A stretch of 64,000 nucleotides of DNA from assembly GCA_017405675.1 (NCBI GenBank), contig JAFRAB010000015.1:1-64000 (forward strand). Reading direction: 5' to 3'. This DNA comes from Erysipelotrichaceae bacterium. GTDB lineage: Bacteria; Bacillota_I; Bacilli_A; Erysipelotrichales; Erysipelotrichaceae. The position numbers and the translations under genes were made by a program. Every line of letters begins with the position of its first letter. The stretch's first letter is position 1. This document shows, in pieces, positions 24,409 to 35,436 of this stretch. Under the pieces are notes generated by a model. The model searched no databases, was not told where the DNA came from, and saw only the letters and a program-made list of their open reading frames with translations.

Positions 24409-27400
24409 ATGAGCAAAGACAATACATATCGCCTCGTCCATAATGGAAAAAAAGCGGTACGTAGAGATTATTCAAAAGTAAGTGGTACCCTCGAACTTCC
24501 AAATCTCGTTGAAATTCAGACCAGTTCATTTGACTGGTTCAAAAATGTAGGTTTAAGAGAAGTATTCGAAGAGATTTATCCAGTTGAATCAAGACTGGGT
24601 GAGATCAGATTAAACTTTAAAGGATACACATTCGACGAACCTGAATACACAGTAGAAGAGTGCAAAATAAAAGAGCTGACCTATGCAGCTCGTCTTCGCG
24701 TGAATACAGAGTTAGTAGTTGAAGACGTTAATACAGGTGTGATCAGCACCAAGGATGAAGAAGTTATCTTCGGTGATATCCCAATGCTGACTCCTACCGG
24801 AACATTCATCATAAACGGTGCTGAAAGAGTCATTGTTTCCCAGATCGTCAGATCTCCGGGTGCTTATTTCTCGATCGATGTTGAGGATAAGACAGGCAAG
24901 GACATTTTCTACACGGAACTGATTCCTAGCCGTGGCACATGGCTGGAATTCCAGACTGATGGCAAGAAGACCAATGTCGGCCGTCTGATCAATGTCAGTG
25001 TAGACCGTAAGCGTAAAATAATATCTTCTATATTATTAAAGGCTGTCGGTATGTCACTTGATACCGAAAAGGGAGAAGATACTTTCGACACTGCAGACTT
25101 CAAGAAGTTCATGAAAGCCAAAAACTGGCCGGTTTATGATGTTGAACAGGAAAGCGATCAGAGAGATTTCCTGAATACGTATCTGTTAATGTATACAGGC
25201 GTATTCGGTGACTATGAAGACGTAGTAAATACGATCATTGCCGATAAGGAATCATTCCAGAACCGCGCTCTGCTGGCTATCTATGAAAACCAGCGTTCCG
25301 ATGAAATACCAACCCTTGAAGGTGCATATAACCTGATCAATGCCAAGTTCTTTGATGCCCGCCGTTACGATTTGAACAAGGCCGGACGTTATAAGATCAC
25401 CAAGAAACTGGGTGCGTACGCACGTACCAAGAATAATTATCTGGCTCAGGATATTAAAGATGAAAAGGGCAAGACCGTATTAAAGGCAGGAACCCTCGTT
25501 GACACCAAGGAATTACTGGCAAGCGTCAGAGATACTTTGGCCAAGGGTCTGTACATGCAGGCTTTCCCTCAGAAATATGCCTTTTCACATCCGGATGCGG
25601 TAACAGTACCTGTTGCTTATAAGGCAGGTCTGGTAGGCCGTATTCTGGCTGAAAGTGTAGAAGATAAGAAAGTTTATCTGGAAGAAGGAACAGTATTAAC
25701 AGCTGCTGAAGTCAATGCCTTAGCCAAGGCCGGCATTGATAACATTAAGGTCTGGGGCGGCATTTACGGCGAAGAAGTCAAGCTGACTCCTGAAAACGTA
25801 ATTGCTGTACTGAACTACGGTTCAAGACTGTATTCCTTAGGCAGATTAACTGATGAAAACGGCAACGATGTTGAATTAAACGATGAACTCATCATCGACC
25901 GTTATATACCGGATACTGAGGAACCGATCCTCACCAACGAAAACCGTGCATGGATCGTTGAGCAGGTCAAGAATGGTGCCTCATACTCCTTATACTTAGT
26001 TGGCAGTGCCAACCAGGTAATTTATGTAAAGAAACACGCTGATGACGAAGAAAGCGTTAAGGTAATCGGTATTGATCCGTTCACCTTAAAGAAGACCATC
26101 ATCATCTCTGATATGTATGCTCAGTATTCATACATGCTGAACATGATGGATGATGTCGGAACCGTTGATGATATCGACCAGCTGGGTAACCGCAGGTTAA
26201 GAACAGTTGGCGAACTGATTCAGAACCAGTTCAGAATCGGTTTAAGCAGAGTTGAGAAGAATATCAAGGAAAAGATGTCAATTACTGAAATTGACAAGCT
26301 GACTCCGAAGAATATCACTCATATCCGTGCCTTATCATCAGCCATCAAGGAATTCTTCTCCAGTTCACAGCTGTCTCAGTTCATGGACCAGCAGAATCCA
26401 CTGGCTGAGCTGACAAACAAGCGTCGTATTTCTGCTCTGGGTCCTGGCGGATTAACCAGAGAAAGAGCCGGCTTCGAAGTACGTGACGTTCATGCCACTC
26501 ACTATGGAAGAATCTGTCCTATTGAGACACCTGAAGGACCAAACATTGGTCTTATAAACTATCTGACTTCATATGGTAAGGTCAATGAATACGGCTTTAT
26601 TCAGACACCATACCGTATCGTCGACAGAGAAACCCTGGAAGTTAAGGATGATGTAATCTATCTGTCAGCCGATGACGAACTGGATTATATCATTGCCCAG
26701 GCTAACGAAGTACATGACGGTTATTTAACAAATGACCAGTGTGTATGCCGTTACCAGACTGAAACGATCATGAAGCCGAAGGAAGAAGTCGAGCTGGTCG
26801 ACGTATCTCCTAAGCAGATCATTTCCGTCGCAGCTGCCTGTATTCCATTCCTGGAAAACGATGACGCCACACGTGCCCTGATGGGTGCCAACATGCAGCG
26901 TCAGGCCGTTCCTCTGCTGAAGCCGCATTCACCGAATGTCGGTACCGGTATGGAATACCGTGTAGCCAAGGACTCCGGCGGAGCCCTGATTGCGGAAGCA
27001 GACGGTATTGTATCCTATGTTGACGCAATGAAGATCATTGTTAATGAAAATGGCAAGGACCATGAATATCACTTATCCAAGTTCATGCGTTCCAATGCCG
27101 GCACCTGTGTCAACCAGAGACCTATCGTTGAAGTAGGCGAAAAGATTGACAAGGGTGATATTCTGGCTGACGGTCCATCCATGGAAAATGGAGAACTGGC
27201 TTTAGGTCAGAACGTCAAGATCGCTTTCATGACATGGCATGGCTTCAACTACGAAGACGCTGTCATCATGTCAGAAAGAATGGTCAAGGATGACATTTTC
27301 ACATCCATTCACATTGAGGAATACTCAATTGAATGCCGTGATACGAAATTAGGCCCTGAGGAAATAACCAGAGACATTCCTAACGTTTCCGAAACAAGCT

Positions 27401-28554
27401 GCCGTTATCTTGATTCCAGAGGTATCGTAATGATCGGTGCCGAAGTCAAGGAAGGCGACATCCTTGTAGGTAAGGTTACTCCTAAGGGACAGAGTGAAGT
27501 TTCCCCTGAAGAGAAGCTGTTACTGGCTATCTTCGGTGAGAAATCACGTGAAGTCAAAGACAGTTCATTAAAGGTGCCTCACGGCGGTGACGGTATTGTA
27601 ATGGATGTCAAGACTTTCTACCGTGGTAAGAGCAACGCTCAGCTGAACCCTGGTGTCAGCGCCATCGTCAAGGTATACATCGCTCAGAAACGTAAGATTT
27701 CTGAAGGTGACAAGATGGCAGGACGTCACGGTAACAAGGGCGTTATCGCCAAGATCTTACCGGAAGAAGATATGCCATACTTACCAGATGGCACCAAGAT
27801 CGATATCATGCTGAACCCATTCGGCGTTCCGTCACGTATGAATATCGGACAGGTACTGGAGATCCATCTGGGCTTAGCTGCCGAAAAGCTGGGCTGCAAG
27901 TTTGCAACACCGGTATTCGACGGTATCAACAACGAGGAACTGAAAGCAATTCTGGAAGCTACAAATGCTTCACCGGATGGCAAGACATTATTATATGACG
28001 GCCAGACAGGTGAACCGTTCGACGAAAGAGTTGCCGTAGGTGTCATGTACATGATCAAGCTTGCTCACATGGTTGACGACAAGCTGCATGCCAGAGCAAC
28101 AGGACCTTATTCACTGGTTACACAGCAGCCTCTGGGCGGTAAAGCTCAGAAGGGCGGCCAGCGTTTCGGTGAAATGGAAGTATGGGCTCTGGAGGCATAC
28201 GGTGCCGCTTACACATTGTCAGAGATCCTGACCGTCAAATCAGACGATATTGCCGGCCGTGACAGAACATATGAGGCTATCACAAAAGGCAGACCGATCC
28301 CTGATCCAAGCGTAGGTGAATCATTCAGAGTATTAACACACGAGCTCCAGGCTCTGGCTCTTGATGTCAGAATCATGGACAGCCAGGGTAATGTTATCGA
28401 CCTGTCTCAGAACGAGGAAGATAAGAGAACTCCGGCCGCAGCTGGTGAACCAGTTGATGAGGTTGATACTGATGATATCAGCAGTGGCTTCGAAATGGAT
28501 GACGAAATCCCTGAAGCAGCCGTTGTCGGTGCTGATGACTACTATGATTTTTAA
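24409..28554 (+). CDS. rpoB: DNA-directed RNA polymerase subunit beta
   Basis: The 1381-residue beta subunit is about 190 residues longer than B. subtilis RpoB. Most of the excess lies between about residues 345 and 575, where a [16 protein letters not shown] module recurs. Rifampicin-pocket residues are numbered E. coli plus 144: Asp660 (D516) and Ser675 (S531) are conserved, but the H526 position is Asn670 ([11 protein letters not shown]). The active-site and flap motifs near the C-terminus ([28 protein letters not shown]) are intact. I use ATG 24409 after AGAGGAAGGG; an in-frame GTG at 24400 overlaps that site. Confidence 0.97.
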   Translation: MSKDNTYRLVHNGKKAVRRDYSKVSGTLELPNLVEIQTSSFDWFKNVGLREVFEEIYPVESRLGEIRLNFKGYTFDEPEYTVEECKIKELTYAARLRVNTELVVEDVNTGVISTKDEEVIFGDIPMLTPTGTFIINGAERVIVSQIVRSPGAYFSIDVEDKTGKDIFYTELIPSRGTWLEFQTDGKKTNVGRLINVSVDRKRKIISSILLKAVGMSLDTEKGEDTFDTADFKKFMKAKNWPVYDVEQESDQRDFLNTYLLMYTGVFGDYEDVVNTIIADKESFQNRALLAIYENQRSDEIPTLEGAYNLINAKFFDARRYDLNKAGRYKITKKLGAYARTKNNYLAQDIKDEKGKTVLKAGTLVDTKELLASVRDTLAKGLYMQAFPQKYAFSHPDAVTVPVAYKAGLVGRILAESVEDKKVYLEEGTVLTAAEVNALAKAGIDNIKVWGGIYGEEVKLTPENVIAVLNYGSRLYSLGRLTDENGNDVELNDELIIDRYIPDTEEPILTNENRAWIVEQVKNGASYSLYLVGSANQVIYVKKHADDEESVKVIGIDPFTLKKTIIISDMYAQYSYMLNMMDDVGTVDDIDQLGNRRLRTVGELIQNQFRIGLSRVEKNIKEKMSITEIDKLTPKNITHIRALSSAIKEFFSSSQLSQFMDQQNPLAELTNKRRISALGPGGLTRERAGFEVRDVHATHYGRICPIETPEGPNIGLINYLTSYGKVNEYGFIQTPYRIVDRETLEVKDDVIYLSADDELDYIIAQANEVHDGYLTNDQCVCRYQTETIMKPKEEVELVDVSPKQIISVAAACIPFLENDDATRALMGANMQRQAVPLLKPHSPNVGTGMEYRVAKDSGGALIAEADGIVSYVDAMKIIVNENGKDHEYHLSKFMRSNAGTCVNQRPIVEVGEKIDKGDILADGPSMENGELALGQNVKIAFMTWHGFNYEDAVIMSERMVKDDIFTSIHIEEYSIECRDTKLGPEEITRDIPNVSETSCRYLDSRGIVMIGAEVKEGDILVGKVTPKGQSEVSPEEKLLLAIFGEKSREVKDSSLKVPHGGDGIVMDVKTFYRGKSNAQLNPGVSAIVKVYIAQKRKISEGDKMAGRHGNKGVIAKILPEEDMPYLPDGTKIDIMLNPFGVPSRMNIGQVLEIHLGLAAEKLGCKFATPVFDGINNEELKAILEATNASPDGKTLLYDGQTGEPFDERVAVGVMYMIKLAHMVDDKLHARATGPYSLVTQQPLGGKAQKGGQRFGEMEVWALEAYGAAYTLSEILTVKSDDIAGRDRTYEAITKGRPIPDPSVGESFRVLTHELQALALDVRIMDSQGNVIDLSQNEEDKRTPAAAGEPVDEVDTDDISSGFEMDDEIPEAAVVGADDYYDF

Positions 28555-28580
28555 AGGTATAGAGGAGGTACGGAAAAATT

Positions 28581-31500
28581 ATGAATATTAATGATGTTGC
28601 TTCTATACAGATCGGTTTAGCTTCTCCTGAAAGGATCCTCGAGTGGTCTCATGGCGAGGTCAAGAAACCTGAAACTCTGAACTATCGCTCTCAGAAGCCT
28701 GAAAGAGATGGTTTGTTCTGCGAAAAGATTTTCGGACCTACCAAGGACTGGGAATGTGCCTGCGGAAAATACAAGAAGGTAAGATACAAGGGCGTCGTCT
28801 GTGACAGATGCGGTGTCGAAATCACCAGAAGAGCTGTCAGACGTGAAAGAATGGGCCATATTCAGCTGGCTTCCCCTGTAACACACATCTGGTATCTGAA
28901 GGGAACTCCTTCCAGACTGGCACTGTTACTGAACATTCCACCAAAGGAACTGGAAGAAATAGTATATTTCGTAAAGTGGATCGTAACTGATCCAAAGGAT
29001 AGCGGCCTGGAATACAAACAGGTAATGACACCGAAGGAAGTTAACGAAGCGCTTGACCAGCGTAAGTTCTTCACCGCCAAGATCGGTGCTGAAGCTATCA
29101 AGACCCTGCTGGAGCAGGTAGACATTGAACAGGAATACCAGAAGATCACTGCCGAGATCGGACAGCTCTCTGATACTGATTCCCAGAATGAAAAGCGTAA
29201 AAAGCTGATCAAGCGTCTGGAAACAGTGGCAGCCTTCAGAAATTCAGGTCAGAAGCCTGAATGGATGGTATTAACGGTATTACCGGTTATACCTCCTGAT
29301 CTGCGTCCAATGCTACAGCTGGATGGCGGCAGATTTGCTTCAAGTGACTTAAACGACTTATACCGCCGTATTATTACCCGTAATAACCGTCTTAACAAGT
29401 TACTGGAAATCGGTACTCCTAGCATCATCGTTCAGAACGAAAAACGTATGCTGCAGGAAGCTGTCGATGCCCTGATCGACAACGGCCGCAGAAGCAAGCC
29501 TGTAACTGGTTCTAATAACAGAGCCTTAAAATCACTGTCACACAGCTTGAAAGGTAAGCAGGGCAGATTCAGACAGAATCTGTTAGGTAAGCGTGTTGAC
29601 TTCTCAGGACGTTCCGTTATCGCTGTCGGACCGGATCTGAAGATGTATCAGTGTGGATTACCAAGAGAAATGGCTATCGTTCTGTTCAGACCATTCGTTA
29701 TCAACGAAATGGTACATCAGGAAATAGCTACCAACTCCAAGACTGCTGAAAAGCTGATTGATAAAGGTGACGACAGAGTATGGGATATTCTTGAAGAAGT
29801 AATCAAGGATCATCCGGTACTTCTGAACAGAGCACCGACTCTTCACCGTTTAGGTATTCAGGCCTTTATGCCTAAGCTGGTTGAAGGACGTGCCATCAGA
29901 CTGCACCCGTTAGTATGTCCGGCATTCAACGCCGACTTCGACGGTGACCAGATGGCCGTTCACGTACCATTAAGTGAAGAAGCCTGTGCTGAAGCCAAGA
30001 TCCTTATGTTAGGCTCTAACAACATTCTTTCCCCTAAGGATGGACAGCCTATCGTTACACCTTCACAGGACATGGTGCTCGGTAACTTCTACCTGACCAT
30101 GGAAGAAACCAGAGAAGAATTCTATGAGGAAGCTGAAAGATACGGAAGCTTAGGCGACGAAGCTTCAGCTGAATTATGGACCAGATATGGCGACAGTGAA
30201 GGACGTGTATATAAGGATGTTGACGAAGTCTTAATGGCTTATGATGAAAAGCAGACCCATCTGCATACACGTATTGCCTTAAGAGCAAAATCTCTCAAGA
30301 AGTCCTTCTTCACCGAAGAACAGAATGAGAAATACTTAATCACGACTGTTGGAAAGATCATCTTCAACAATGTCTTCCCGGCTGATTTCCCATATGTCAA
30401 CGAAGTAAAAGACGGCTGGAACGTCAAGCTGGCCGACAAGTACTTTGTCGATTACGGAACAGACATCAGGGAATACATCAGAAACTTACCGCTGAACAGT
30501 CCGGTTAAGAAAAAAGACCTGGGAGCCATCATCGCTGAAGTCTACAAGAGATACGCCAATACCGAATCTCATCAGGCTCATGATGACGGCAAGCCATACC
30601 ATGGTGAAGACCAGACCTTCGTATATTTTGATAAGATCAAGGATAACGGCTTCAAGTATTCAACCGTAGCCGGCATGACCATTTCCTTAAACGACATCAG
30701 AGTTTCCCCTAACAAGCATAAATATGTAGACGAGGGTAAAGTTCAGGCCGAAAAACTGTTAAAGCTCTATCACAGAGGCTTGTTAACAGAGCCTGAATGG
30801 GAAAGAAGCCTGATGGCCTTATGGGACGGCATCAAGACGACTACCGTTAACGAACTGATGGCTGATTTGCCTAAGAAGAATCCTATCAACATGATGATGG
30901 TATCAGGTGCCCGTGGTAACAAGGATAACCTGTCCCAGCTGGCTGGTCTGCGTGGCTTGATGAGTAAGCCGACACAGGCTAAGAGTGCCAAGGGTTATCA
31001 GAGATCTATTATTGAAGTACCAATCTATTCATGTTTCCGTGAAGGACAGACCGTAAACGAGTTCTTTATCGCTTCACACGGTATCAGAAAAGGTCTGACC
31101 GATACAGCCTTAAAGACTGCATCATCAGGTTATCTGACCAGAAGACTGGTAGACGTTGCCCAGGACGTAGTTGTTGTCGAAGATGACTGCTACACTGAAG
31201 ACGGCTATCTGGTAAGCGATATCGTTGACCGTAAGGCCGGTACCGTAATTGAAACATTATATGAAAGACTGGTAGGAAGATACAGCAAGCAGGATATTAT
31301 TGATCCTGAAACAGGTGAACTGATCGTTGCGGATGATGAATTCATCGATGAAAACAAAGCTCAGAGAATCGTAGCTGCCGGATACAAGGAAGTCCTGATC
31401 AGGAATGCCTTTGTATGTAAGAGCGAAAATGGTATCTGCCGTAAGTGTTACGGCCGTAACATGGCTACCGGTAAGTTAGTTGAAAACGGTGAAGCTGTCG

Positions 31501-32468
31501 GTATCATGGCTGCCCAGTCAATTGGTGAGCCAGGTACTCAGCTGACCATGAGAAACTTCCATACCGGCGGTGTCGCCAATGCAGAAGGCGATATTACCCA
31601 GGGTTTACCGCGTGTTGAAGAGTTATTTGAAGCACGCTGTCCTAAGCATCCAGCAGTCATAGCCAGATTTGATGGTGAAGTAGTGGCAATTGCACCAAAC
31701 GACAAGGGCGGTACAACCATTACTCTCAAGAGAGCAGGAACCAACGAAGAAGAAGCTGAGACATTCGATCACAAGGTCGATCCAACTCAGGTTATCCGTT
31801 CATGGATCAAAGTCGGAACATTTGTTCAGGCCGGAGATAAACTGACTGAAGGTCAGGTCAATCCTAAGGAACTGATCGATGTAGCCGGTGTTGAAGCTGT
31901 TCAGAATTATATCCTGAAAGAAGTCAAGAAGGTTTACCACAGCCAGAGTATCGATATTTCCGACAAGCATCTGGAGATCATGATCACTCAGATGTTACGT
32001 AAGGTCATTATCGAAGACGGCCGTGATACAGAACTTGCCAAGGGAACACAGATCAGTAAGAGAAAGATTACTGAACTCAACGGTGACGTACTGCTTAACG
32101 GCGGTATGCCAGCCAAGTTCAAGCCGATCCTGCTTGGCGTTTCCAAGTCATCAGTAGAGACCGATTCATGGTTATCAGCAGCAAGTTTCCAGGAAACTAC
32201 AAAGGTATTAACCGATGCCGCAGTTAACGGTAAGATCGATGTCTTAAGAGGTCTGAAGGAAAACGTCATTATCGGTAAGAAGATCCCTGCCGGTACAGGT
32301 ACTGACGCTGTACGTGAATCAACAATTGAAATCAAGCGCAGAGCTGAAGAAGCACGCCGCCTGAAAGCCGAAAGACTTGCTCAGGAAAGCGAAGAAGAAT
32401 CACGCCTGCAGTCACTGGTTGCCGCTGAGGGCGATAACCGGGATTTCGATGCTGATATTGCGGAATAG
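28581..32468 (+). CDS. rpoC: DNA-directed RNA polymerase subunit beta'
   Basis: The 1295-residue subunit has the N-terminal zinc site (Cys59, Cys61, Cys74, Cys77), the catalytic magnesium motif [12 protein letters not shown] near residue 450, the bridge-helix and trigger-loop region ([36 protein letters not shown]) and a second zinc site ([13 protein letters not shown]). ATG 28581 follows TAGAGGAGG, 26 bp after rpoB. A terminator closes the operon. Confidence 0.97.
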   Translation: MNINDVASIQIGLASPERILEWSHGEVKKPETLNYRSQKPERDGLFCEKIFGPTKDWECACGKYKKVRYKGVVCDRCGVEITRRAVRRERMGHIQLASPVTHIWYLKGTPSRLALLLNIPPKELEEIVYFVKWIVTDPKDSGLEYKQVMTPKEVNEALDQRKFFTAKIGAEAIKTLLEQVDIEQEYQKITAEIGQLSDTDSQNEKRKKLIKRLETVAAFRNSGQKPEWMVLTVLPVIPPDLRPMLQLDGGRFASSDLNDLYRRIITRNNRLNKLLEIGTPSIIVQNEKRMLQEAVDALIDNGRRSKPVTGSNNRALKSLSHSLKGKQGRFRQNLLGKRVDFSGRSVIAVGPDLKMYQCGLPREMAIVLFRPFVINEMVHQEIATNSKTAEKLIDKGDDRVWDILEEVIKDHPVLLNRAPTLHRLGIQAFMPKLVEGRAIRLHPLVCPAFNADFDGDQMAVHVPLSEEACAEAKILMLGSNNILSPKDGQPIVTPSQDMVLGNFYLTMEETREEFYEEAERYGSLGDEASAELWTRYGDSEGRVYKDVDEVLMAYDEKQTHLHTRIALRAKSLKKSFFTEEQNEKYLITTVGKIIFNNVFPADFPYVNEVKDGWNVKLADKYFVDYGTDIREYIRNLPLNSPVKKKDLGAIIAEVYKRYANTESHQAHDDGKPYHGEDQTFVYFDKIKDNGFKYSTVAGMTISLNDIRVSPNKHKYVDEGKVQAEKLLKLYHRGLLTEPEWERSLMALWDGIKTTTVNELMADLPKKNPINMMMVSGARGNKDNLSQLAGLRGLMSKPTQAKSAKGYQRSIIEVPIYSCFREGQTVNEFFIASHGIRKGLTDTALKTASSGYLTRRLVDVAQDVVVVEDDCYTEDGYLVSDIVDRKAGTVIETLYERLVGRYSKQDIIDPETGELIVADDEFIDENKAQRIVAAGYKEVLIRNAFVCKSENGICRKCYGRNMATGKLVENGEAVGIMAAQSIGEPGTQLTMRNFHTGGVANAEGDITQGLPRVEELFEARCPKHPAVIARFDGEVVAIAPNDKGGTTITLKRAGTNEEEAETFDHKVDPTQVIRSWIKVGTFVQAGDKLTEGQVNPKELIDVAGVEAVQNYILKEVKKVYHSQSIDISDKHLEIMITQMLRKVIIEDGRDTELAKGTQISKRKITELNGDVLLNGGMPAKFKPILLGVSKSSVETDSWLSAASFQETTKVLTDAAVNGKIDVLRGLKENVIIGKKIPAGTGTDAVRESTIEIKRRAEEARRLKAERLAQESEEESRLQSLVAAEGDNRDFDADIAE

Positions 32469-32482
32469 ATAAAGGTCGAAAT

Positions 32483-32514
32483 AAAGAGAGGTTGAAATAT
32501 ACCTCTCTTTTTCT
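32483..32514 (+). terminator. Terminator of rpoBC
   Basis: AAAGAGAGGT (32483-32492) and ACCTCTCTTT (32501-32510) form a 10-bp stem followed by TTC. It is 15 bp past the rpoC stop codon. TATAAT at 32525-32530 is the probable -10 of the next gene. Confidence 0.82.
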
Positions 32515-32555
32515 GTGGTTAAGATATAATATTTATAAGAACGAGGTTAACAATA

Positions 32556-34247
32556 ATGAAGACACAGTGGTATAAGAATGCAGTAGTATATCAGATCTAT
32601 CCGTTCAGTTTCCTTGACAGCAATAATGACGGCTGGGGTGACATTGAAGGCATCATTTCCAAACTTGATTACATAAAGGATCTTGGTGTGACCGCGATCT
32701 GGTTTTCGCCGTTGTATAAGTCTCCTGACTATGACTATGGCTATGATATCAGTGACTACAGGGATATTGATGAGAAATTCGGAACCATGGCTGATTTTGA
32801 CAGGCTGCTGGAAGAATGCCATAAAAGAGATCTGAAAGTCATCATGGACATGGTCATAAACCATACTTCAATAGAACATCCGTGGTTTAAACAGGCTCTT
32901 GAATCTCCTGATTCACCGTACCGTGATTATTACATAATCAGAAAGGGAAAAAGAAAAGGGGATAAGCTTCTGCCTCCAAGCAACTGGGCATCATCCTTTA
33001 CCGGCAGTGCCTGGGAGAGAATAGGGGATACAGATGAATTCTACCTGCATCTTTTCTGTGTTGAACAGGCTGACCTGAACTGGGAAAATCCGGCCGTCAG
33101 ACAGGAAATAATCGACATTCTTAATTTCTGGATGGACAAGGGCGTAGACGGTTTCCGCTTTGACGTCTTCAACATGTTCTCCAAGGTTTATCCGATCCAG
33201 GATGACCATCAGAGAAATGCCTTCCAGAAAGGCGCACAGTATTATATAGACGGACCGCGCATGCACGAATTTTTGCAGGAACTCAATGAAAAGGCTCTGT
33301 CACTGTATGACAGCTATACTGTAGGAGAGTCATTCCATCCGTCTGAAAAGGATGCTCATGAGTACGTTAAGGAAGAGAATCATGAACTTGATACCATCTT
33401 TAACTTTGCCCATCTGGATTCCGATAATATCGGCGGCAAAAAGTTCTTCTGGAAGCCATTTGACCTGCTGCAGTTCAAGAAAGGACTGTTACAGCCGCAG
33501 ACTGCAAACTATAAGGACGCCTGGAACACCCTGGTACTGGAAAACCACGACAATCCAAGATGTGTTAACCGTTTCTCCATAGATACTGAGCATTACCGTT
33601 ATGAAGCTGCTACCATGCTGGCGACCATCACATATATGGGTTTTGGCATTCCGTTTATCTACATGGGTCAGGAGATAGGTTTCGTTAACAGTGATTTTCA
33701 AAGCATTGATGAAATGAAGGACCCGGTCAGTCACTTTGTCTACGATCTGATGCGCAGCTATGGCATGCCGGAAAAGATGGCCTTTAACTTCATAAAGTAT
33801 GGGGCCAGAGACCACAGCCGCGTACCGATGCCTTGGAATGATTCGGTTAACGGCGGTTTCAATAAGGGACATGAAACCTGGCAGAGTGTTAATAAGCATT
33901 ATCAGGATATAAACGTTAAAAAGGATCTCAACAATAACAGATCGATTTACCGTTACTATCAGAAACTGCTTAAAATCAAGAAAAACAATGACGCAGCCAT
34001 TTACGGCAAGACCAGAGAATTTGATCACAGCAATAAGAAGATAATTGCCTACAGCCGTGAATATAATAACACCACATTATTTGTGGTCGGCAACTTCAGT
34101 AAGAAGACCGTAAAGTATGTTCTCCCTGAATGGATCAAATATGGAGAAATAATACTGAATAACTATGACGAACTGAAAAAGGACGGCATTAATGTTGAAC
34201 TGAAACCATATCAGGCCGTCGTCATGGAAATCAATAAAGTTGACTGA
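32556..34247 (+). CDS. GH13 alpha-glucosidase (oligo-1,6-glucosidase / trehalose-6-phosphate hydrolase group)
   Basis: The 563-residue cytosolic enzyme has the GH13 barrel from residue 1. Catalytic residues are visible: nucleophile Asp203 (GFRFDVFNM), acid/base Glu258 (TVGES) and Asp332 (ENHDNPR). The VVYQIYPFSFLDSN start and DMVINHTS motif place it with oligo-1,6-glucosidases and TreC. Whether the substrate is isomaltose-like or a phosphorylated disaccharide cannot be decided from these motifs. It stands alone between rpoC and the PTS locus, with its own -10 (TATAAT 32525-32530). Confidence 0.87.
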   Translation: MKTQWYKNAVVYQIYPFSFLDSNNDGWGDIEGIISKLDYIKDLGVTAIWFSPLYKSPDYDYGYDISDYRDIDEKFGTMADFDRLLEECHKRDLKVIMDMVINHTSIEHPWFKQALESPDSPYRDYYIIRKGKRKGDKLLPPSNWASSFTGSAWERIGDTDEFYLHLFCVEQADLNWENPAVRQEIIDILNFWMDKGVDGFRFDVFNMFSKVYPIQDDHQRNAFQKGAQYYIDGPRMHEFLQELNEKALSLYDSYTVGESFHPSEKDAHEYVKEENHELDTIFNFAHLDSDNIGGKKFFWKPFDLLQFKKGLLQPQTANYKDAWNTLVLENHDNPRCVNRFSIDTEHYRYEAATMLATITYMGFGIPFIYMGQEIGFVNSDFQSIDEMKDPVSHFVYDLMRSYGMPEKMAFNFIKYGARDHSRVPMPWNDSVNGGFNKGHETWQSVNKHYQDINVKKDLNNNRSIYRYYQKLLKIKKNNDAAIYGKTREFDHSNKKIIAYSREYNNTTLFVVGNFSKKTVKYVLPEWIKYGEIILNNYDELKKDGINVELKPYQAVVMEINKVD

Positions 34248-34289
34248 ATCAGTTGAATGTGTAAAATCAAGTTATAAGAGGATGATGTT

Positions 34290-34601
34290 ATGGGCGAAAA
34301 ACCGCAATACCAATATGATGAAAAGGGAAATGTAATATATACTGCCGACCAGAAAAAGGAGATTCGCATGCACTGGGCGATCCTGTTTCTGATGTTTTAT
34401 CTGACAATGTCATTGTCAGCCATGAAGGCTCTGATCGACTATAATGCCTTATACGGACATATAGCATGTTTTGTGCTGTCAGCAGTAATGAGCTATTTCA
34501 TGTCCTTTGTAGTATACCGCTGGAAAACGGAAAAAGGCTGGGGCATTTACGCAATCGTAATGTTTGTAATACTGTTAATGCTGGCCAGATATCAGCTATA
34601 G
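34290..34601 (+). CDS. Small membrane protein (three predicted spans)
   Basis: The 103-residue protein has a hydrophilic N-terminus (1-27) and three hydrophobic segments (about 29-47, 55-74 and 83-100). ATG 34290 follows AGAGGATG. It is followed 10 bp later by 34612..34974, so the two are cotranscribed. No family recognised. Confidence 0.6.
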   Translation: MGEKPQYQYDEKGNVIYTADQKKEIRMHWAILFLMFYLTMSLSAMKALIDYNALYGHIACFVLSAVMSYFMSFVVYRWKTEKGWGIYAIVMFVILLMLARYQL

Positions 34602-34611
34602 GAGAAATCAT

Positions 34612-34974
34612 ATGAAAGACATGATGTTATATCAGAAGGGTAAGGATCCTGAGATAGACAGCGACTTCAGGAAGAAGGATAAATACGGATACATCTATTA
34701 CGGTGAAAACAGCTTTTTCACCAGAAAGGGTCTGAAATGGTATTACTGTCCTGTAAATGACCTTAACAAAATTGAACTGATAAAAGGATCCCGACAGTTA
34801 AGACAGTGCTGCGGGGCTCCGATCTATCGGGAAAAGATACTGTTACTGACAACGGATGATGATGAACATATCTATCTGACAGTTGAGGAAACCGAGAACG
34901 GGGACCTGAAACATGCTGAAAAACTGTTAAGAAAAATAAGAGCAATACATCCTCGGCTTGAAATCGTAATGTAG
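34612..34974 (+). CDS. Hypothetical protein (120 aa)
   Basis: The soluble, beta-rich protein contains segments such as YGYIYYGENSFFTRKGLKWYY and ILLLTTDDDEHIYLTV that suggest a PH-like or similar small beta domain, but I cannot assign it. ATG follows TAGGAGAAA. Cotranscribed with the membrane protein 34290..34601 and closed by a terminator. Confidence 0.6.
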   Translation: MKDMMLYQKGKDPEIDSDFRKKDKYGYIYYGENSFFTRKGLKWYYCPVNDLNKIELIKGSRQLRQCCGAPIYREKILLLTTDDDEHIYLTVEETENGDLKHAEKLLRKIRAIHPRLEIVM

Positions 34975-35007
34975 AAAAGAATATGCTGGCATATTCTTTT
35001 TTTGTTT
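34975..35007 (+). terminator. Terminator after 34612..34974
   Basis: AAAGAATATG and CATATTCTTT form a 10-bp stem with a CTGG loop, followed by TTTTTTG. It begins at the stop codon. Confidence 0.85.
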
Positions 35008-35436
35008 GTTAAAAAAAGGACAAATTGTGTTAGCAATCCCATAATTCGTGTTATGTTCTGATAAAGGTTAACATATGAAAGCGCTATAGAGACGTATTTG
35101 TAGCAAAATTTAACAAAAGTTTAACATTGTGTGAGAAAATTACGTGAAATTTATGAAAAATCGTTCAACTTTGCTTGACTATAAAATGCGGTTATGGGAT
35201 TATAATGACATAAAATAACAAAACATAACAGATGATAGCGGTTAACTTTTCAAAATGTAACAAACTTTATCATTTAGTGGTTTTGTTAGAAATCTGCAAT
35301 CATACCGGATCTTCCGGATGACACTCTGAAATCGGGTTGCATGTTTCTGCCATTGAATTCTAGACACATATGCCAGAAATAACTTGAATCAGAGAACACA
35401 ATAACTTTCTAAGAAAAATAGGAGGAAAAAGTTTTT
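35008..35436 (+). promoter_or_regulatory. Long regulatory region of the first PTS gene, with phased TAACA repeats
   Basis: No gene is seen in these 429 bases. A promoter candidate is TTGACT (35175-35180) and TATAAT (35201-35206), with a long 20-bp spacer. TAACA pentamers occur at 35216 and 35226 with TAGCG at 35236 (all 10 bp apart, downstream of the -10), again at 35258, and upstream at 35101 (TAGCA), 35111 and 35122. Inverted copies (TGTTA) lie at 35048 and 35284. The roughly 220-nt leader includes a CCGGA/TCCGG hairpin (near 35305-35318) inside a TGCAA/TTGCA pairing. I see no match to a LicT-type antiterminator target. Confidence 0.6.

Noticed and set aside
35101..35262. TAACA repeats as a CRISPR array
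   Set aside because: Units are only 5 bp with short spacers, lie at promoters and have no cas genes nearby. They fit operator sites.
35285..35436. LicT/BglG-type ribonucleic antiterminator before the first PTS gene
   Set aside because: The conserved RAT sequence and an overlapping T-run terminator are not present, and no antiterminator gene is in the window.
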